Shown piece by piece: positions 38,544 to 47,644 of a stretch of 64,000 bases of DNA; position 1 is the first letter of the stretch, and each line of letters opens with the position of its first letter. Made by a program: the position numbers and the translations under genes. A model generated the notes under the pieces. That model did no database searches. It saw only the letters and a program-made list of their open reading frames with translations, and was not told the origin of the DNA. This DNA comes from Verrucomicrobiia bacterium (GTDB lineage Bacteria > Verrucomicrobiota > Verrucomicrobiia > Verrucomicrobiales > Akkermansiaceae), in the NCBI GenBank assembly GCA_030432565.1, contig JAUIGV010000025.1, forward strand, positions 1 through 64,000, given 5' to 3'.

Positions 38544-40058
38544 TTAGTTCTGCTGGAACTGAACACGAAGGAAGCAAGGATTGACGTTATAGGGCTCACG
38601 GCTCAGCACACTGACCCGCTGGTCGTTATCGAACACGATGAACCAGTTCGGATCTCCCTGCTCGATGGTAATCCAAGTCTCCAGATCAACAGAGTATTGG
38701 ATGATGTAATCCAAGCGGGAACCTACGGCAGGGCGCTTGGCAATCTCCAGATAGCACTGATCGTTTCCGATCAAAGTCGGAGTTGGGTTGGGAACCGAAG
38801 CTGGATCAAGCGGATCGGTCTGGAGGCCAAACTCTTCCAGGTTGGTAAATCCATCTCCATCGAAATCAGCATCGGGGGCGATTAGAGCATCAGGACTCCC
38901 GGCCGGGAAGGTCACAATCACGAAACCTGCGTAGGTATCGATAAGATCAATATCCCACTGGAAAACCCTCACCGATCGATCGACCGTATCTCCGACGGGC
39001 TGCTCGCGAACGAATTCAAGCTCCACCAAAAGCTGCCGGTTGGGTCCAAAAAAGTCGGGACCGAGTTCATATCCGGTTGGAATCCCGAGATCGCTGCTAC
39101 CGATGAGCTGGGGAAGCTCGGGGTTGGGTGGGTTTGGCCCTGGAGGATTCGGGTTGGGAATCGGCGGGAAGAAGATCTTCCGCGTCTCACGGTCCCGAAC
39201 GGAGAAGAAAACGCGATCCCCTGCGAGGAAGGTCTGGGAATTAAACCCTTCCCATTGGAAGTCGAAGACGATTCGTGGATCAAACTCCATCACCTCGCCA
39301 TTCCAGCGATCGTCATTGGTGAGGCGGAAATCATTTCCAACGCCGATACCCCCGCTCACGACATTGCGGCCTCCCGGCCCGGGGACTGCTTCCACCATCT
39401 CACGGTGGGCGGCATTCATGAAGAAATTTGCCGGATTGTTTTCGTCCGAACCAAGCGCGGGGAACTTGAAAATATAGCTTCCGGGAACGATTTCATCACG
39501 ATGGCGCTCAAGTTCGTTTGGAAGGTAAAAACGGGTCGACTCATAGTCGGTAAATTCATACCCGACTCCATTCACAGGATCGTTAATCAGGTCGTAGAAA
39601 ACAACCGTGCTGTTATCAATCCAGTTGAATCCGCTAAGGGGACGGGGTAGATCGGAAGGAGGAGCTGAAAATAACTCCACGAGTCCGGTCTGGAAGGGCT
39701 CAATACTGCGCGCGGGAATCGGCTGGCTCACCGAAACATAAACCCCGACATCACGTACTCCATCACCATCAAAGTCACCTTGGGTAACCAGGCCCGTGGT
39801 TCCACTCGGACAAGTGATGTTTGGCGGTGTGTATAAAAAGCCGAAATTCGCCGCACATCCGAGAACAACCGCATTCCCATCGAAAACGCGAACAAACCAA
39901 GTGCCGCCTTGGTATCTGGAATCATCCGGCCCGATCATCTTGAAGGTTTTCGTGTCCCGAAACGTGAGATCAAGGGTGTCAACAAACTGTGCCTGGGCCA
40001 AAGAGGCCGTCAGTGAAAAGGCACCCGCAAGCAGGGCCGTGGATTTTGCGATATTCAT
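38544..40058 (-). CDS. secreted protein of unknown function with calcium loops and C-terminal module
   Basis: 504 residues from ATG 40058 (frame open to 40103). Signal peptide SKTALLAG-type, ending LAQAQ. A calcium-type loop QGDFDGDGVRDVGVYV lies early (~95). A Pro/Asn-rich hinge (PPIPNPNPPGPNPPNPELP) divides the protein. Near the end is DFDGDGFTNLEEFGLQTDP, then LDYIIQYSVDLETW and CFLRVQF, similar to the endings of the subtilase downstream and the proteins at 5265 and 11529. It may be co-transcribed with the subtilase (50 bases apart), but no function can be read. Confidence 0.7.
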   Translation of the reverse strand: MNIAKSTALLAGAFSLTASLAQAQFVDTLDLTFRDTKTFKMIGPDDSRYQGGTWFVRVFDGNAVVLGCAANFGFLYTPPNITCPSGTTGLVTQGDFDGDGVRDVGVYVSVSQPIPARSIEPFQTGLVELFSAPPSDLPRPLSGFNWIDNSTVVFYDLINDPVNGVGYEFTDYESTRFYLPNELERHRDEIVPGSYIFKFPALGSDENNPANFFMNAAHREMVEAVPGPGGRNVVSGGIGVGNDFRLTNDDRWNGEVMEFDPRIVFDFQWEGFNSQTFLAGDRVFFSVRDRETRKIFFPPIPNPNPPGPNPPNPELPQLIGSSDLGIPTGYELGPDFFGPNRQLLVELEFVREQPVGDTVDRSVRVFQWDIDLIDTYAGFVIVTFPAGSPDALIAPDADFDGDGFTNLEEFGLQTDPLDPASVPNPTPTLIGNDQCYLEIAKRPAVGSRLDYIIQYSVDLETWITIEQGDPNWFIVFDNDQRVSVLSREPYNVNPCFLRVQFQQN

Positions 40059-40226
40059 TTTCGAAGGTGTTTGCAATGCATTTACATGTGTTTGAGAACC
40101 CAATCAAACGAAAAACTGTCGTTATCAATTTTTTCGATCAATTCAGTGAGCCCAAGCGCCTAATAGTGCTTCGTTGGAGACTAGCTGGCTGGGACGAAAG
40201 CCGACAAGCGCAAAATCCGCGCAAAA

Positions 40227-42110
40227 TTAACGCATCCCCTGCAAAAGGAGTTCTGTGTTCGATTTTGTCCGTGCCAAATTGCGCAAGAGAGTCTCGATGG
40301 CCTCTCCAATGGGCAGGCTGGCGAGATGGCGGCGGATTTCCTGAACTCTTGGTAATTCATCAGGATGATAGAGCCGATCATCGTTTCGGGTGCCACTTTG
40401 AGGAATATGAATGGCCGGATAAATCCGTTGCTCGGCCAATTCACGGTCAAGGCGGACCTCCATGTTACCGGTTCCCTTCAACTCCTCAAAAATGACATCG
40501 TCCATGCGGTTCTCGGTCTCAATCAAGCAAGTTGCTAAAATCGTCAGGCTTCCACCCTCTTCAACATTCCGGGCCGCTCCAAAAAACTTCCGGGTTTCCG
40601 TGATCGCCTTGGGGCTGACCCCGCCCGAACCAATCGGACCACCCCGCGAGGCATTATTGTAGCCACGCGCCAGTCGGGTTAAGCTATCCAGCAAAATCAC
40701 GACATCCTTTCCCTGCTCCACCAGCCGACGGGAACGCTCGAGGACAAGATTGGCCACATCGGCGTGCCTCTTGGATGGTTCGTCGAAAGTCGACGCAAAA
40801 ACGTTTTGCCCCACCACTTCCTCAAAATCGGTCACCTCCTCCGGACGCTCATCCAAAAGCAGGATCACCAACTCCGTGCCCGGCGAATTCATCTGGATCG
40901 ATTTCGCAATCTGCTTGAGAAGAATGGTTTTTCCTCCGCGGGGAGGCGCCACAATCAAACCACGCTGCCCCTTTCCGAGTGGAGCGACGAGATCCACCAC
41001 CCGTGTTGCGAGCCCGGCACCATCGTCGGCCCCCTCGAGAACAAAGCGCTCCTCCGGGAAAAGGGACGTCAGTGAATCGAAATGAGTCGGTTGTTCGTAA
41101 TCAGCCAAGGCCACCCCTTCGATCTCGAGAATCTCAAGGGCCGATAAAAACTTGTCCCGATGCTTGGGCTCGCGAATTGAAACCTTCAATCGCTGCCCTT
41201 CCCGCAGACCGTGCTCCTGCAACATTTGCGCGGGCACATAGATGTCATCGGGAGAACTCCGGAAGCTTCGGGCTTCATCCCTGATCATGGCGTAGTTTCC
41301 ACCCGTGAATTCCAGAACACCCTCCCCTTCAATTCGCGTCCCGTGAGTTGCGTAACAAGAGAGAATGGTAAAAGCCAACTGGGCGCGGGTCACCTGATTG
41401 GGAATTCGGACCGGAAGACGCTCAACCTCATCATAAAGATCACTTAGCGGCTCATTTCGAAATTCATTCAAGTTAATTTCGTCCGGCACCTCGGGTGGGG
41501 GCGGCGGAGGGGTCTCTACCTTCTTCGGAGCCTTTTCTTCAGACTTCTCTTTATTTTCCGGAGTTTCTTTAACTTCCCCTTCTTCCACCACCGCGATCCC
41601 CTCCTCCCCGGGAGCTTCCGCGGCGGCCTTCTCGTCCGAATGCCCAGCCTCCTTGCGGACCTTGGGTTCAACGGCCTTTCTGGAAACCTTTTTGGCTGCA
41701 GCCTTTTTCTTTGCCTCAAGAGCTGCTTTTGCCGCCTTCTCGGCCGCCAAACGGGCAACCTCGGCAGCCTTCGCTGCAGCTTCCGCAGCTTTTGCAGCCG
41801 CCAATTCAGCGGCAGCGGCCTCTGCCATGGCAGTCTCCTCCTCGTCCGGGATCACCTCTTTCATCTCCTCAATCCCGAGCGCCAGCTCCGGAGATTCCTC
41901 AATTCCGACCTTCCTGGCTACGGCCTTTTTAGCCGCTTTCCTGGCCGTTTTCTGAACGGCTTTTTTGGCGACTTTCTTCGCCGCCTTCTTGGCTGCCTTT
42001 TTGGTCGCTTTCTTCGCTGCCTTTTTGGCAGCCTTCTTAGCCGCTTTTTTAACCGTGGGTTTGGCAGCTAATTCTTCGGTTGGCTCGATAGGCTCTTGCT
42101 CGTCAGTCAT
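40227..42110 (-). CDS. rho: transcription termination factor Rho with histone-H1-like N-terminal extension
   Basis: 627 residues from ATG 42110, against ~420 in E. coli. The C-terminal ~400 residues are a complete Rho: RNA-binding domain ([15 protein letters not shown]), Walker A in [16 protein letters not shown], Walker B in [15 protein letters not shown], and the R-loop/Q-loop region with [13 protein letters not shown] and [14 protein letters not shown]. Residues ~14-55 are a run of [12 protein letters not shown]-type repeats, followed by an acidic, Ala-rich stretch and then Pro-Pro-Pro, all of low complexity. Rho insertions before the RNA-binding domain are known in several phyla; the H1-like lysine repeat should add nonspecific nucleic-acid affinity. 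Its start overlaps coaE by four bases. Confidence 0.96.
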   Translation of the reverse strand: MTDEQEPIEPTEELAAKPTVKKAAKKAAKKAAKKATKKAAKKAAKKVAKKAVQKTARKAAKKAVARKVGIEESPELALGIEEMKEVIPDEEETAMAEAAAAELAAAKAAEAAAKAAEVARLAAEKAAKAALEAKKKAAAKKVSRKAVEPKVRKEAGHSDEKAAAEAPGEEGIAVVEEGEVKETPENKEKSEEKAPKKVETPPPPPPEVPDEINLNEFRNEPLSDLYDEVERLPVRIPNQVTRAQLAFTILSCYATHGTRIEGEGVLEFTGGNYAMIRDEARSFRSSPDDIYVPAQMLQEHGLREGQRLKVSIREPKHRDKFLSALEILEIEGVALADYEQPTHFDSLTSLFPEERFVLEGADDGAGLATRVVDLVAPLGKGQRGLIVAPPRGGKTILLKQIAKSIQMNSPGTELVILLLDERPEEVTDFEEVVGQNVFASTFDEPSKRHADVANLVLERSRRLVEQGKDVVILLDSLTRLARGYNNASRGGPIGSGGVSPKAITETRKFFGAARNVEEGGSLTILATCLIETENRMDDVIFEELKGTGNMEVRLDRELAEQRIYPAIHIPQSGTRNDDRLYHPDELPRVQEIRRHLASLPIGEAIETLLRNLARTKSNTELLLQGMR

Positions 42111-42709
42111 GGAATAGAAAGGGTTTTCAGGAATCGTGCGAGTTGCCTCTCCAAAACGGCAGGACAACCCTCATTCCAAAAAACGACATCCCCTCGTGCC
42201 ACCTTCTCCATAATGGGAAGCTGTGCTTTGAGGATTGATGAAATCATCCTGTCTTCGAAGTGACTCCGAGCCTTGAGGCGGGTTCGTTGCGTGGCTTCGG
42301 AAGTTGCCACGACCAGATTAAGCTCCTGATCAAAGTCAAATCCGCTCTCAAAAAGAAGCGGCACATCAGCGACAAACAGCGTCGTTGAGGGGTTTGTAGA
42401 AGAAATCTCGCGTTTCTCAAGACATTCCTTTCGCACTTTTGGATGCAACACCGCCTCCAATCTTGACCGCTGATCCTCGTTTTCAAAAACCAAGGCCCGC
42501 AAACCCGCTCGATCCAGGCTTCCATCAGGCAAAATCACCGACTGCCCCAAAGCCTCCGAGATCTCTTTAAGGACCCGGCCCTTCTTTAACAAACCCTGCA
42601 CCGATTCATCACAGTCAAAATATGCCATCGTTGGCAACAAACGTTGCATCAGCTTCCCCGCTGTCGACTTCCCCGTCGCGATGCCACCGGTCAGAGCAAA
42701 TGTTCTCAT
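42107..42709 (-). CDS. coaE: dephospho-CoA kinase
   Basis: Phosphorylates the ribose 3'-OH of dephospho-CoA, the last step of CoA synthesis. 200 residues from ATG 42709, the normal CoaE size; the frame stays open to 42898, but that part crosses the secretin terminator and has no family similarity. Motifs: P-loop LTGGIATGKST (~6-16), FDCDESVQGLL (~31), HPKVRKE, FVADVPLLFESG and the lid RTRLKARSHFEDR. Its TGA overlaps the rho ATG (ATGA), so the two are translationally coupled. Confidence 0.95.
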   Translation of the reverse strand: MRTFALTGGIATGKSTAGKLMQRLLPTMAYFDCDESVQGLLKKGRVLKEISEALGQSVILPDGSLDRAGLRALVFENEDQRSRLEAVLHPKVRKECLEKREISSTNPSTTLFVADVPLLFESGFDFDQELNLVVATSEATQRTRLKARSHFEDRMISSILKAQLPIMEKVARGDVVFWNEGCPAVLERQLARFLKTLSIP

Positions 42710-42762
42710 CGCAATAAAATCTCCCGGATCATTCCAAAACACCAGCTCTTGCTCCAAAAACA

Positions 42763-42796
42763 AAAAAGCGGGACCTGCACTGCAGATCCCGCTTTG
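42763..42796 (-). terminator. terminator of the secretin operon
   Basis: Minus strand: AAAGCGGGA (42795-42787) pairs with TCCCGCTTT (42773-42765), loop of 13 bases, T-run at the end. It lies 18 bases after the secretin stop codon and separates the five-gene operon from coaE-rho. Confidence 0.88.
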
Positions 42797-42812
42797 AAAT
42801 GATTGGGTCGGA

Positions 42813-45419
42813 TTAATCTCCGGGGAGACTTGGAAGCGCCGTATTTGCAGCTCCACCTCCAACCGAAATTGGAGAAGAGGTCGGATCATCACCGCCATTC
42901 ACCCGCTTACCAGTGGCATCAATGATCTCAGCAGTCACGAAGATGATGAGGTTACTCTTGATGTGGTTTTGAGCTTTGGTCTGGAAGAGACGTCCGACGA
43001 AGGGCAGGTCACCAAGAATGGGCACCTTGTCTTCGACACTTTGGACATCCTCGCGCATCAGACCACCAACAGCCACCGTGTAGCCGTCATAGATGGTCAG
43101 ACCGGTCTTCACACTACGGATCGAGAAGACAGGCATCTCGATGCGGTTCTCGGTGATGACAATCTGCACAGGGTTGCCGAGTGCGTCCGTTGCCGGAGCA
43201 GTGATCGGGCTACCATAGTTGATGAATCCCTCGAACTCGACGATGGTCGGAGTGAAGCGAAGCTCAATGATGCTGTCATTGGCATCGATCTGGGCTTCCA
43301 CCTCAAGAGTCACGCCTGTGTTCTTGGTATCGAATGCCGAAGGAGTTGCGGGAGTCACCGGGAAACCGGCTCCACCACCACCACCGCCAATACCACCTTG
43401 CTGGCCGCCGATGCCGCCACCAACCTGGTTGGGAAGCTCGGGTGGTTCGTATTCGGTAGGATAGATAAACTCACGAATGATCTCGATCGTGGCACTCTGT
43501 CCGGGAAGGGCAACAACGCTTGGCGCGGTCATGATGTCCGCCCCCTTCTTCTGGGAAAGTCCACGCATGATCATCTGGATCTGACCGCTGCTGAACAGAC
43601 CGGTCATGGAGAGGATACCGGGAGCAACGCTGTTGGCCTGGGCCGTCCGCGTTGGATTGTTCAAGATGGCATCAATGCTGTTGCGATTGATTGCCGCCGA
43701 ACCACTTCGGAGACCGGAGGTTACGATATTGGAGACATTCTCCTGGGGAGAAGCCGGGATTCCGGGAATGTTCACCCGATCCACCGTGCCAATAAAGTCC
43801 TGGTTGCTGCGGGCAGTTCCGCTACCAACGGTGCCACCACCGAGGAAGTAGTTACTGCCGAATCCAAACGGAGTCGCAATCCAGTCAAATCCGAGCTCTT
43901 CACCATTCTCCTGGGAAACCTCCACAAACTTGGTGGTCACGCGGATCTGGCGGGGAGTGTCATTGATGGCCGCCTGAACGATACCATCGATCAACTCGAG
44001 GTTGGTTGGAGTGTTCCGCACGATGAGAGTGCTGGAACTCTTCAGGAAACTGGCCGAGGAATTTGCCGGGAAGGAAACTCCATTCTCCTTGAGGAGAGTC
44101 ACGATGTCCTTGCGGGGCTCGATACCGGCAGGGCCGTTATCGTCTGCTGCAGCAAAAGGATCGGGATCGCCACCACCACCGGCACCACCGTCACCACCAC
44201 TGGTGGTAATGAAAGTCTCAAAGGTGGGAGGAACAGTCCAGCGACGCTGCACGATGTCGGCGTCGGCACCTTCAGTGATAGGAAGAAGGGTGACCGCGAA
44301 CTCGTCAACCTTGTAGCGAAGCTTGGCCTCGTCACAAATGTATTGCAGGGCTACACGAAGAGGAACCTGTCTCAGCTCGAGGTTCTTGATCAGGATGGCG
44401 TTGGGGTCGGTGGCATCACCAAATCCGCCGTCGAGAGCTTCGTCATCGCCGGCCGCATCTCCGGCCGCATCAAGAGTCTTCGGAGTGCGAACCACGAAGT
44501 TAATCCCCTTCTGACTTTCGTCGATCACGGTGTTGTCCAACTCAATGGAACGGAGGCGGAGGAATTCAACAGCCTCTTCCACCGTGATGTTGTTCAACTT
44601 CACCTCGGGAATGATGATTTGATTGAGCTTCGCAATGATCGAACGCTCGCGGTCGCGATCCGGGTTGAGATCGGGTCCCTGGTTGACACGCTCGCCGAGA
44701 GGAGGAACGGCAAGTTCCCACGCACGGTCGACCTGCATGAGCATCTCGGCACGGGTCTGATCGTAGGCGGCGCGGTAGTAGTCCGACTTAATGGCCGAGC
44801 AACGCTCCATCCAACGGCGGGCTGCCTTGTTGTAGGGGTCGATGCGAAGGACCTGCTTGAATTCTTCTTCAGCCTTGTCGTAGAGACCAAGGTTGTAATA
44901 GCTCTCACCCTTGTAGAGGAAGCGGCGGACCTGATCGACATTTTTGGTATGTTCGTAGGTCAGTCCGGCCTCGGTGCGAATCGGGTCGTCGAGATACTCT
45001 AGGCCTTTCTTGGAGGCCATGTTACCAGGATTGTTCTTGTCGATCTCCTCGAGGAGGTCGCGGGCTTCCTGATACTTGCCCTGGCGGCGGTATTTCTGGG
45101 TCAGGGCAACGGAACCCTCTTCGAGGCTCTTCGTGATGAAGGCACGACGATCGCTGGTCGCGGTTCCATACGGGAGGGTGTTCAGGGCCTCACGATATTT
45201 TTGAACTGCGGTTTCGTATTCGCCCTCGGCGTAGGCCTCACGACCTTCGTTAAGGAGTTCATCGGCCTTGGCCACGTCCTGCTGACGACGAATCATTTCT
45301 TGCGCGAGCAGGTCACTCTCGTTTTGACCGTATCCGGTCTCGACTGAGAGCGGCGCGATCACGAGTGCCGCAAGGGCAAACATGGTGCGATGAGTTAGGT
45401 GTGTTTGTCTCTTCTGCAT
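42813..45419 (-). CDS. secretin of a type IV pilus-like system (Amuc_1098-like)
   Basis: 868 residues. Signal peptide (MFALAALVIAPLSVETGYG). Residues ~50-210 are TPR-like (AYAEGEYETAVQKYREAL, YYNLGLYDKAEEEFKQVLRIDP), an N-terminal extension also known in the Akkermansia homologue. Then come N0/N1-type domains (NITVEEAVEFLRL; RQIRVTTKFVEVSQ) and the C-terminal secretin domain: ALPGQSATIEI, GVTLEVEAQI, VAVGGLMREDVQ, KVPILGDLPFVGRLFQTK and SNLIIFVTAEI. It should form the outer-membrane pore. It is the last gene of a five-gene operon and is followed by a strong terminator. A Gly-rich loop (GGGIGGQQGGIGGGGGG) lies before the pore strands. Confidence 0.92.
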   Translation of the reverse strand: MQKRQTHLTHRTMFALAALVIAPLSVETGYGQNESDLLAQEMIRRQQDVAKADELLNEGREAYAEGEYETAVQKYREALNTLPYGTATSDRRAFITKSLEEGSVALTQKYRRQGKYQEARDLLEEIDKNNPGNMASKKGLEYLDDPIRTEAGLTYEHTKNVDQVRRFLYKGESYYNLGLYDKAEEEFKQVLRIDPYNKAARRWMERCSAIKSDYYRAAYDQTRAEMLMQVDRAWELAVPPLGERVNQGPDLNPDRDRERSIIAKLNQIIIPEVKLNNITVEEAVEFLRLRSIELDNTVIDESQKGINFVVRTPKTLDAAGDAAGDDEALDGGFGDATDPNAILIKNLELRQVPLRVALQYICDEAKLRYKVDEFAVTLLPITEGADADIVQRRWTVPPTFETFITTSGGDGGAGGGGDPDPFAAADDNGPAGIEPRKDIVTLLKENGVSFPANSSASFLKSSSTLIVRNTPTNLELIDGIVQAAINDTPRQIRVTTKFVEVSQENGEELGFDWIATPFGFGSNYFLGGGTVGSGTARSNQDFIGTVDRVNIPGIPASPQENVSNIVTSGLRSGSAAINRNSIDAILNNPTRTAQANSVAPGILSMTGLFSSGQIQMIMRGLSQKKGADIMTAPSVVALPGQSATIEIIREFIYPTEYEPPELPNQVGGGIGGQQGGIGGGGGGAGFPVTPATPSAFDTKNTGVTLEVEAQIDANDSIIELRFTPTIVEFEGFINYGSPITAPATDALGNPVQIVITENRIEMPVFSIRSVKTGLTIYDGYTVAVGGLMREDVQSVEDKVPILGDLPFVGRLFQTKAQNHIKSNLIIFVTAEIIDATGKRVNGGDDPTSSPISVGGGAANTALPSLPGD

Positions 45420-45541
45420 GATCTGGTTGATTTATTGTTGATTTGTGGGGGGGGTGGAAGCTCTTTTTTCGAAAACGCTAAAGTTTCCTGCTTCCTCCCC
45501 TTCCCCGGGCTTGAGTTTTAAGATGATTTGGTGACTTGGAT

Positions 45542-46603
45542 TTATTGGGCAGGCACCGGAATTTCAACGGTTTTAACCTCTTCGCCGACCTTGTATTCAA
45601 CAACGACTGCTTCAGGCTTACGGTCGGCATCGAGCTTCACCTCGATGAGCTTGTAGATCTTCTCAGCGCCACTAAAAGGAAGCGCAAAGGTTCCGTTCTC
45701 CTCAAGAGTGAAGTTATTCCCCTCTTCGCCGATCGCGTTGAGGCGAAGGGTGACACGGTGATCATAGAAGGTGATATCCCTCAACTGTTTGGCATCCGCA
45801 TTGAACGGCAGCTCGAAAACGTTCTTATTCTTGCTGGGATGCTGGTCTTCAATCTTGGCCCAATCGCGCATTCGCTCGCCGGCAGGCCCCTGCTCCGGAC
45901 GCTGAACGACCTCAAGCAACTTGAAACGATCCTTCCCCGGATCTTCCGAGAAGAAGGTATCCCCAATTGCGATCGCTTCCGAAGCGGGAATCCGGTTCGT
46001 CGCCGGACGCTTCTGCCCGAAGGGGATGAAGGCGTAATCAAACTGAAAACCCTGTCCGAGGACGGTCTTGAAGAGGAGACGCCAGGTGTCGCTCTCCACT
46101 TTGACGACCTCAAGCTTGTCAATGAGAGCCCCATAATCATCGGGATCGTTGGGATCGGTCTTTGCAAGGTATTCCTCCTTGTTGGTGAAACCGTCGGAGT
46201 CCTGATCTCTCATCGGAGAGTCCGAATAGGAAGGATCAATGCGCTTATCGACCCACCACTGGTTATCAATCGGCGGGTGGACAGGTTCAATCTTCAGGAG
46301 ATCGAGGAGCTTCATCTTGTCACCATCCTTGGTGTAAAGATCGACACTCGTGAAGAGATCGACCGGACGCCCGGAGGAGGTCTTTTGCTGTATGACGGCA
46401 TCCTCCTCGGTGAGCATCTTGCTTACTGAGGCGGCAATTTCACCACCGGCAGAGGTGGTATCTTTCCCCGGGTTGGGGTTGGGCGCGTTGAACGTAGCGT
46501 TCACGGCTTGGTTACCGCTGTATCCGAGGTAGCCGAGCCCCGCGAGAACGAGGGCTCCGCCGCCAAGGGCTGCGATGTGGTAGTTTTCTTTAATCCAGGA
46601 CAT
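45542..46603 (-). CDS. Amuc_1099-like membrane-anchored protein
   Basis: 353 residues. N-terminus MSWIKENYHIAALGGGALVLAGLGYLGY: a short cytoplasmic MSW-KEN tail and one transmembrane helix, the same plan as the next gene upstream (46619). The periplasmic part has a calcium-type loop DQDSDGFTNKEEYLAKTDPND (~125-145) and beta-rich ends (YKLIEVKLD, VEYKVGEEVKTVEIP). By order and topology it corresponds to Amuc_1099, in the slot where type IV pilus systems have the inner-membrane/secretin linker PilP. 122 bases separate it from the secretin gene; 15 from the 1100-like gene. Confidence 0.8.
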   Translation of the reverse strand: MSWIKENYHIAALGGGALVLAGLGYLGYSGNQAVNATFNAPNPNPGKDTTSAGGEIAASVSKMLTEEDAVIQQKTSSGRPVDLFTSVDLYTKDGDKMKLLDLLKIEPVHPPIDNQWWVDKRIDPSYSDSPMRDQDSDGFTNKEEYLAKTDPNDPDDYGALIDKLEVVKVESDTWRLLFKTVLGQGFQFDYAFIPFGQKRPATNRIPASEAIAIGDTFFSEDPGKDRFKLLEVVQRPEQGPAGERMRDWAKIEDQHPSKNKNVFELPFNADAKQLRDITFYDHRVTLRLNAIGEEGNNFTLEENGTFALPFSGAEKIYKLIEVKLDADRKPEAVVVEYKVGEEVKTVEIPVPAQ

Positions 46604-46618
46604 GTTTTCGTAGGTGTT

Positions 46619-47617
46619 TTATTTGAGTTCTGGGAGGTTCTCCTCCTCGATGAAGAGAAGGAGGTCGGCACGGAGATAGACAATAAGTTCTTCGCCACCG
46701 GACACCTTGTCGAGAATCTTGACAGATTCGACAGGCTCGTCCTCGGCTGGCTCATCACCCACGATTTCCACATCACCAAAGGCCCCTTCACTCTTCTTTT
46801 CAGTGGAGGCAGCCTTCCCGGCGCTTGGAATGCTTGCGGGATTCAAAACCCGGGCAAGGCGGATCTCGTAGAAATACTGATCGGAGTTGCAAATACGCTT
46901 TAAAAACTCACGCACGACAGGCTCGGGAGCCTTAAAAGTGAGCTCAACCGGCATACGGCGGGCGATGGTCGGGAGTTTTTCGAACTTTGGAGGACGAACC
47001 TCATTGGGATCACGCTTCGCGGGGCGCGTCTTACGGGGCTCTTTCTTCGCCTCGCGAGTGCCGGGCCAACCGTATCCTTCTTCCTGGGGAAGAGGCTCGC
47101 GAACGAGGCTTTCAATCTGCTTCACTCCGGCTCCTGAAGCCTCGGTCATGAGATATTCGATCGCATCGAGTTGATAGTTCAGAATACCGGTGGCCTCCGG
47201 ACGGGGGAGGCTGCCGCGATACTTCTGAAATCCAAGATGGAACCCATTGGGAATGGCTTTCTCGCCGGGGAAGAGTGCTGTCACCTTTTCCACGGTCTCC
47301 GTGAGTTTGGCGGCAAAGTCCTTACCGGAGATGTCCTCCATTTTCTCGGGACGGAAGGCCAGGAGCTTCTCGCGAACCTCATTTGCTTTCGCAATGACAT
47401 CCTTGAGGCTCTTTTCCTTGTCCATCGCGTTCTCGCGGGTTGGGTATGGATTGAGACTCTTGTCTTTCTTAACGGTGGCTTCCTTTGCCGCGACCTGCTG
47501 CTGGACTTCCTCCAGGCTGGTGCCGGCCTTCATCCCAAGGAAGATGATGACCGCAGCCAGCAGGATCGTGATTGTCAGCAATCCGCCGAGGAACTTGTTT
47601 TCTTTAAACCAGGACAT
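46619..47617 (-). CDS. Amuc_1100-like PilO-type membrane protein
   Basis: 332 residues. MSWFKENKF, then a helix (GGLLTITILLAAVIIFLGM), then a coiled coil (~33-110, LEEVQQQVAAKEATVKK) and a two-part periplasmic domain. Landmarks also found in Amuc_1100: HLGFQKYRGSLPRPEAT...LNYQLDAIEYLM (LGF..Y and L-x-A-I-x-x-L), RRMPVELTFKAPEP, a QYF block, and a final beta strand (VYLRADLLLF). This is the PilO-like fold. The Akkermansia protein is an abundant outer-surface-associated protein known to signal through host TLR2; whether this homologue does so cannot be told. Operon context is the best evidence. Confidence 0.82.
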   Translation of the reverse strand: MSWFKENKFLGGLLTITILLAAVIIFLGMKAGTSLEEVQQQVAAKEATVKKDKSLNPYPTRENAMDKEKSLKDVIAKANEVREKLLAFRPEKMEDISGKDFAAKLTETVEKVTALFPGEKAIPNGFHLGFQKYRGSLPRPEATGILNYQLDAIEYLMTEASGAGVKQIESLVREPLPQEEGYGWPGTREAKKEPRKTRPAKRDPNEVRPPKFEKLPTIARRMPVELTFKAPEPVVREFLKRICNSDQYFYEIRLARVLNPASIPSAGKAASTEKKSEGAFGDVEIVGDEPAEDEPVESVKILDKVSGGEELIVYLRADLLLFIEEENLPELK

Positions 47618-47644
47618 AGTGAGTGATTTTAGGGTGCGTGTGAA

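Noticed and set aside
41640-42071. Cys/Phe-rich plus-strand frames opposite the start of rho
   Set aside because: They are the reverse reading of the low-complexity Lys/Ala repeat and code for no plausible protein.
42963-45002. Long open frame (679 codons) on the plus strand across the secretin gene
   Set aside because: It is exactly antisense to a conserved secretin with recognisable domains; its product has no family-like motifs and arises from codon bias in a GC-rich gene.
45420-45541. Possible small RNA or extra gene between the 1099-like and secretin genes
   Set aside because: Only a run of eight G and a T-rich tract are present; no stable hairpin plus terminator or small reading frame could be supported.
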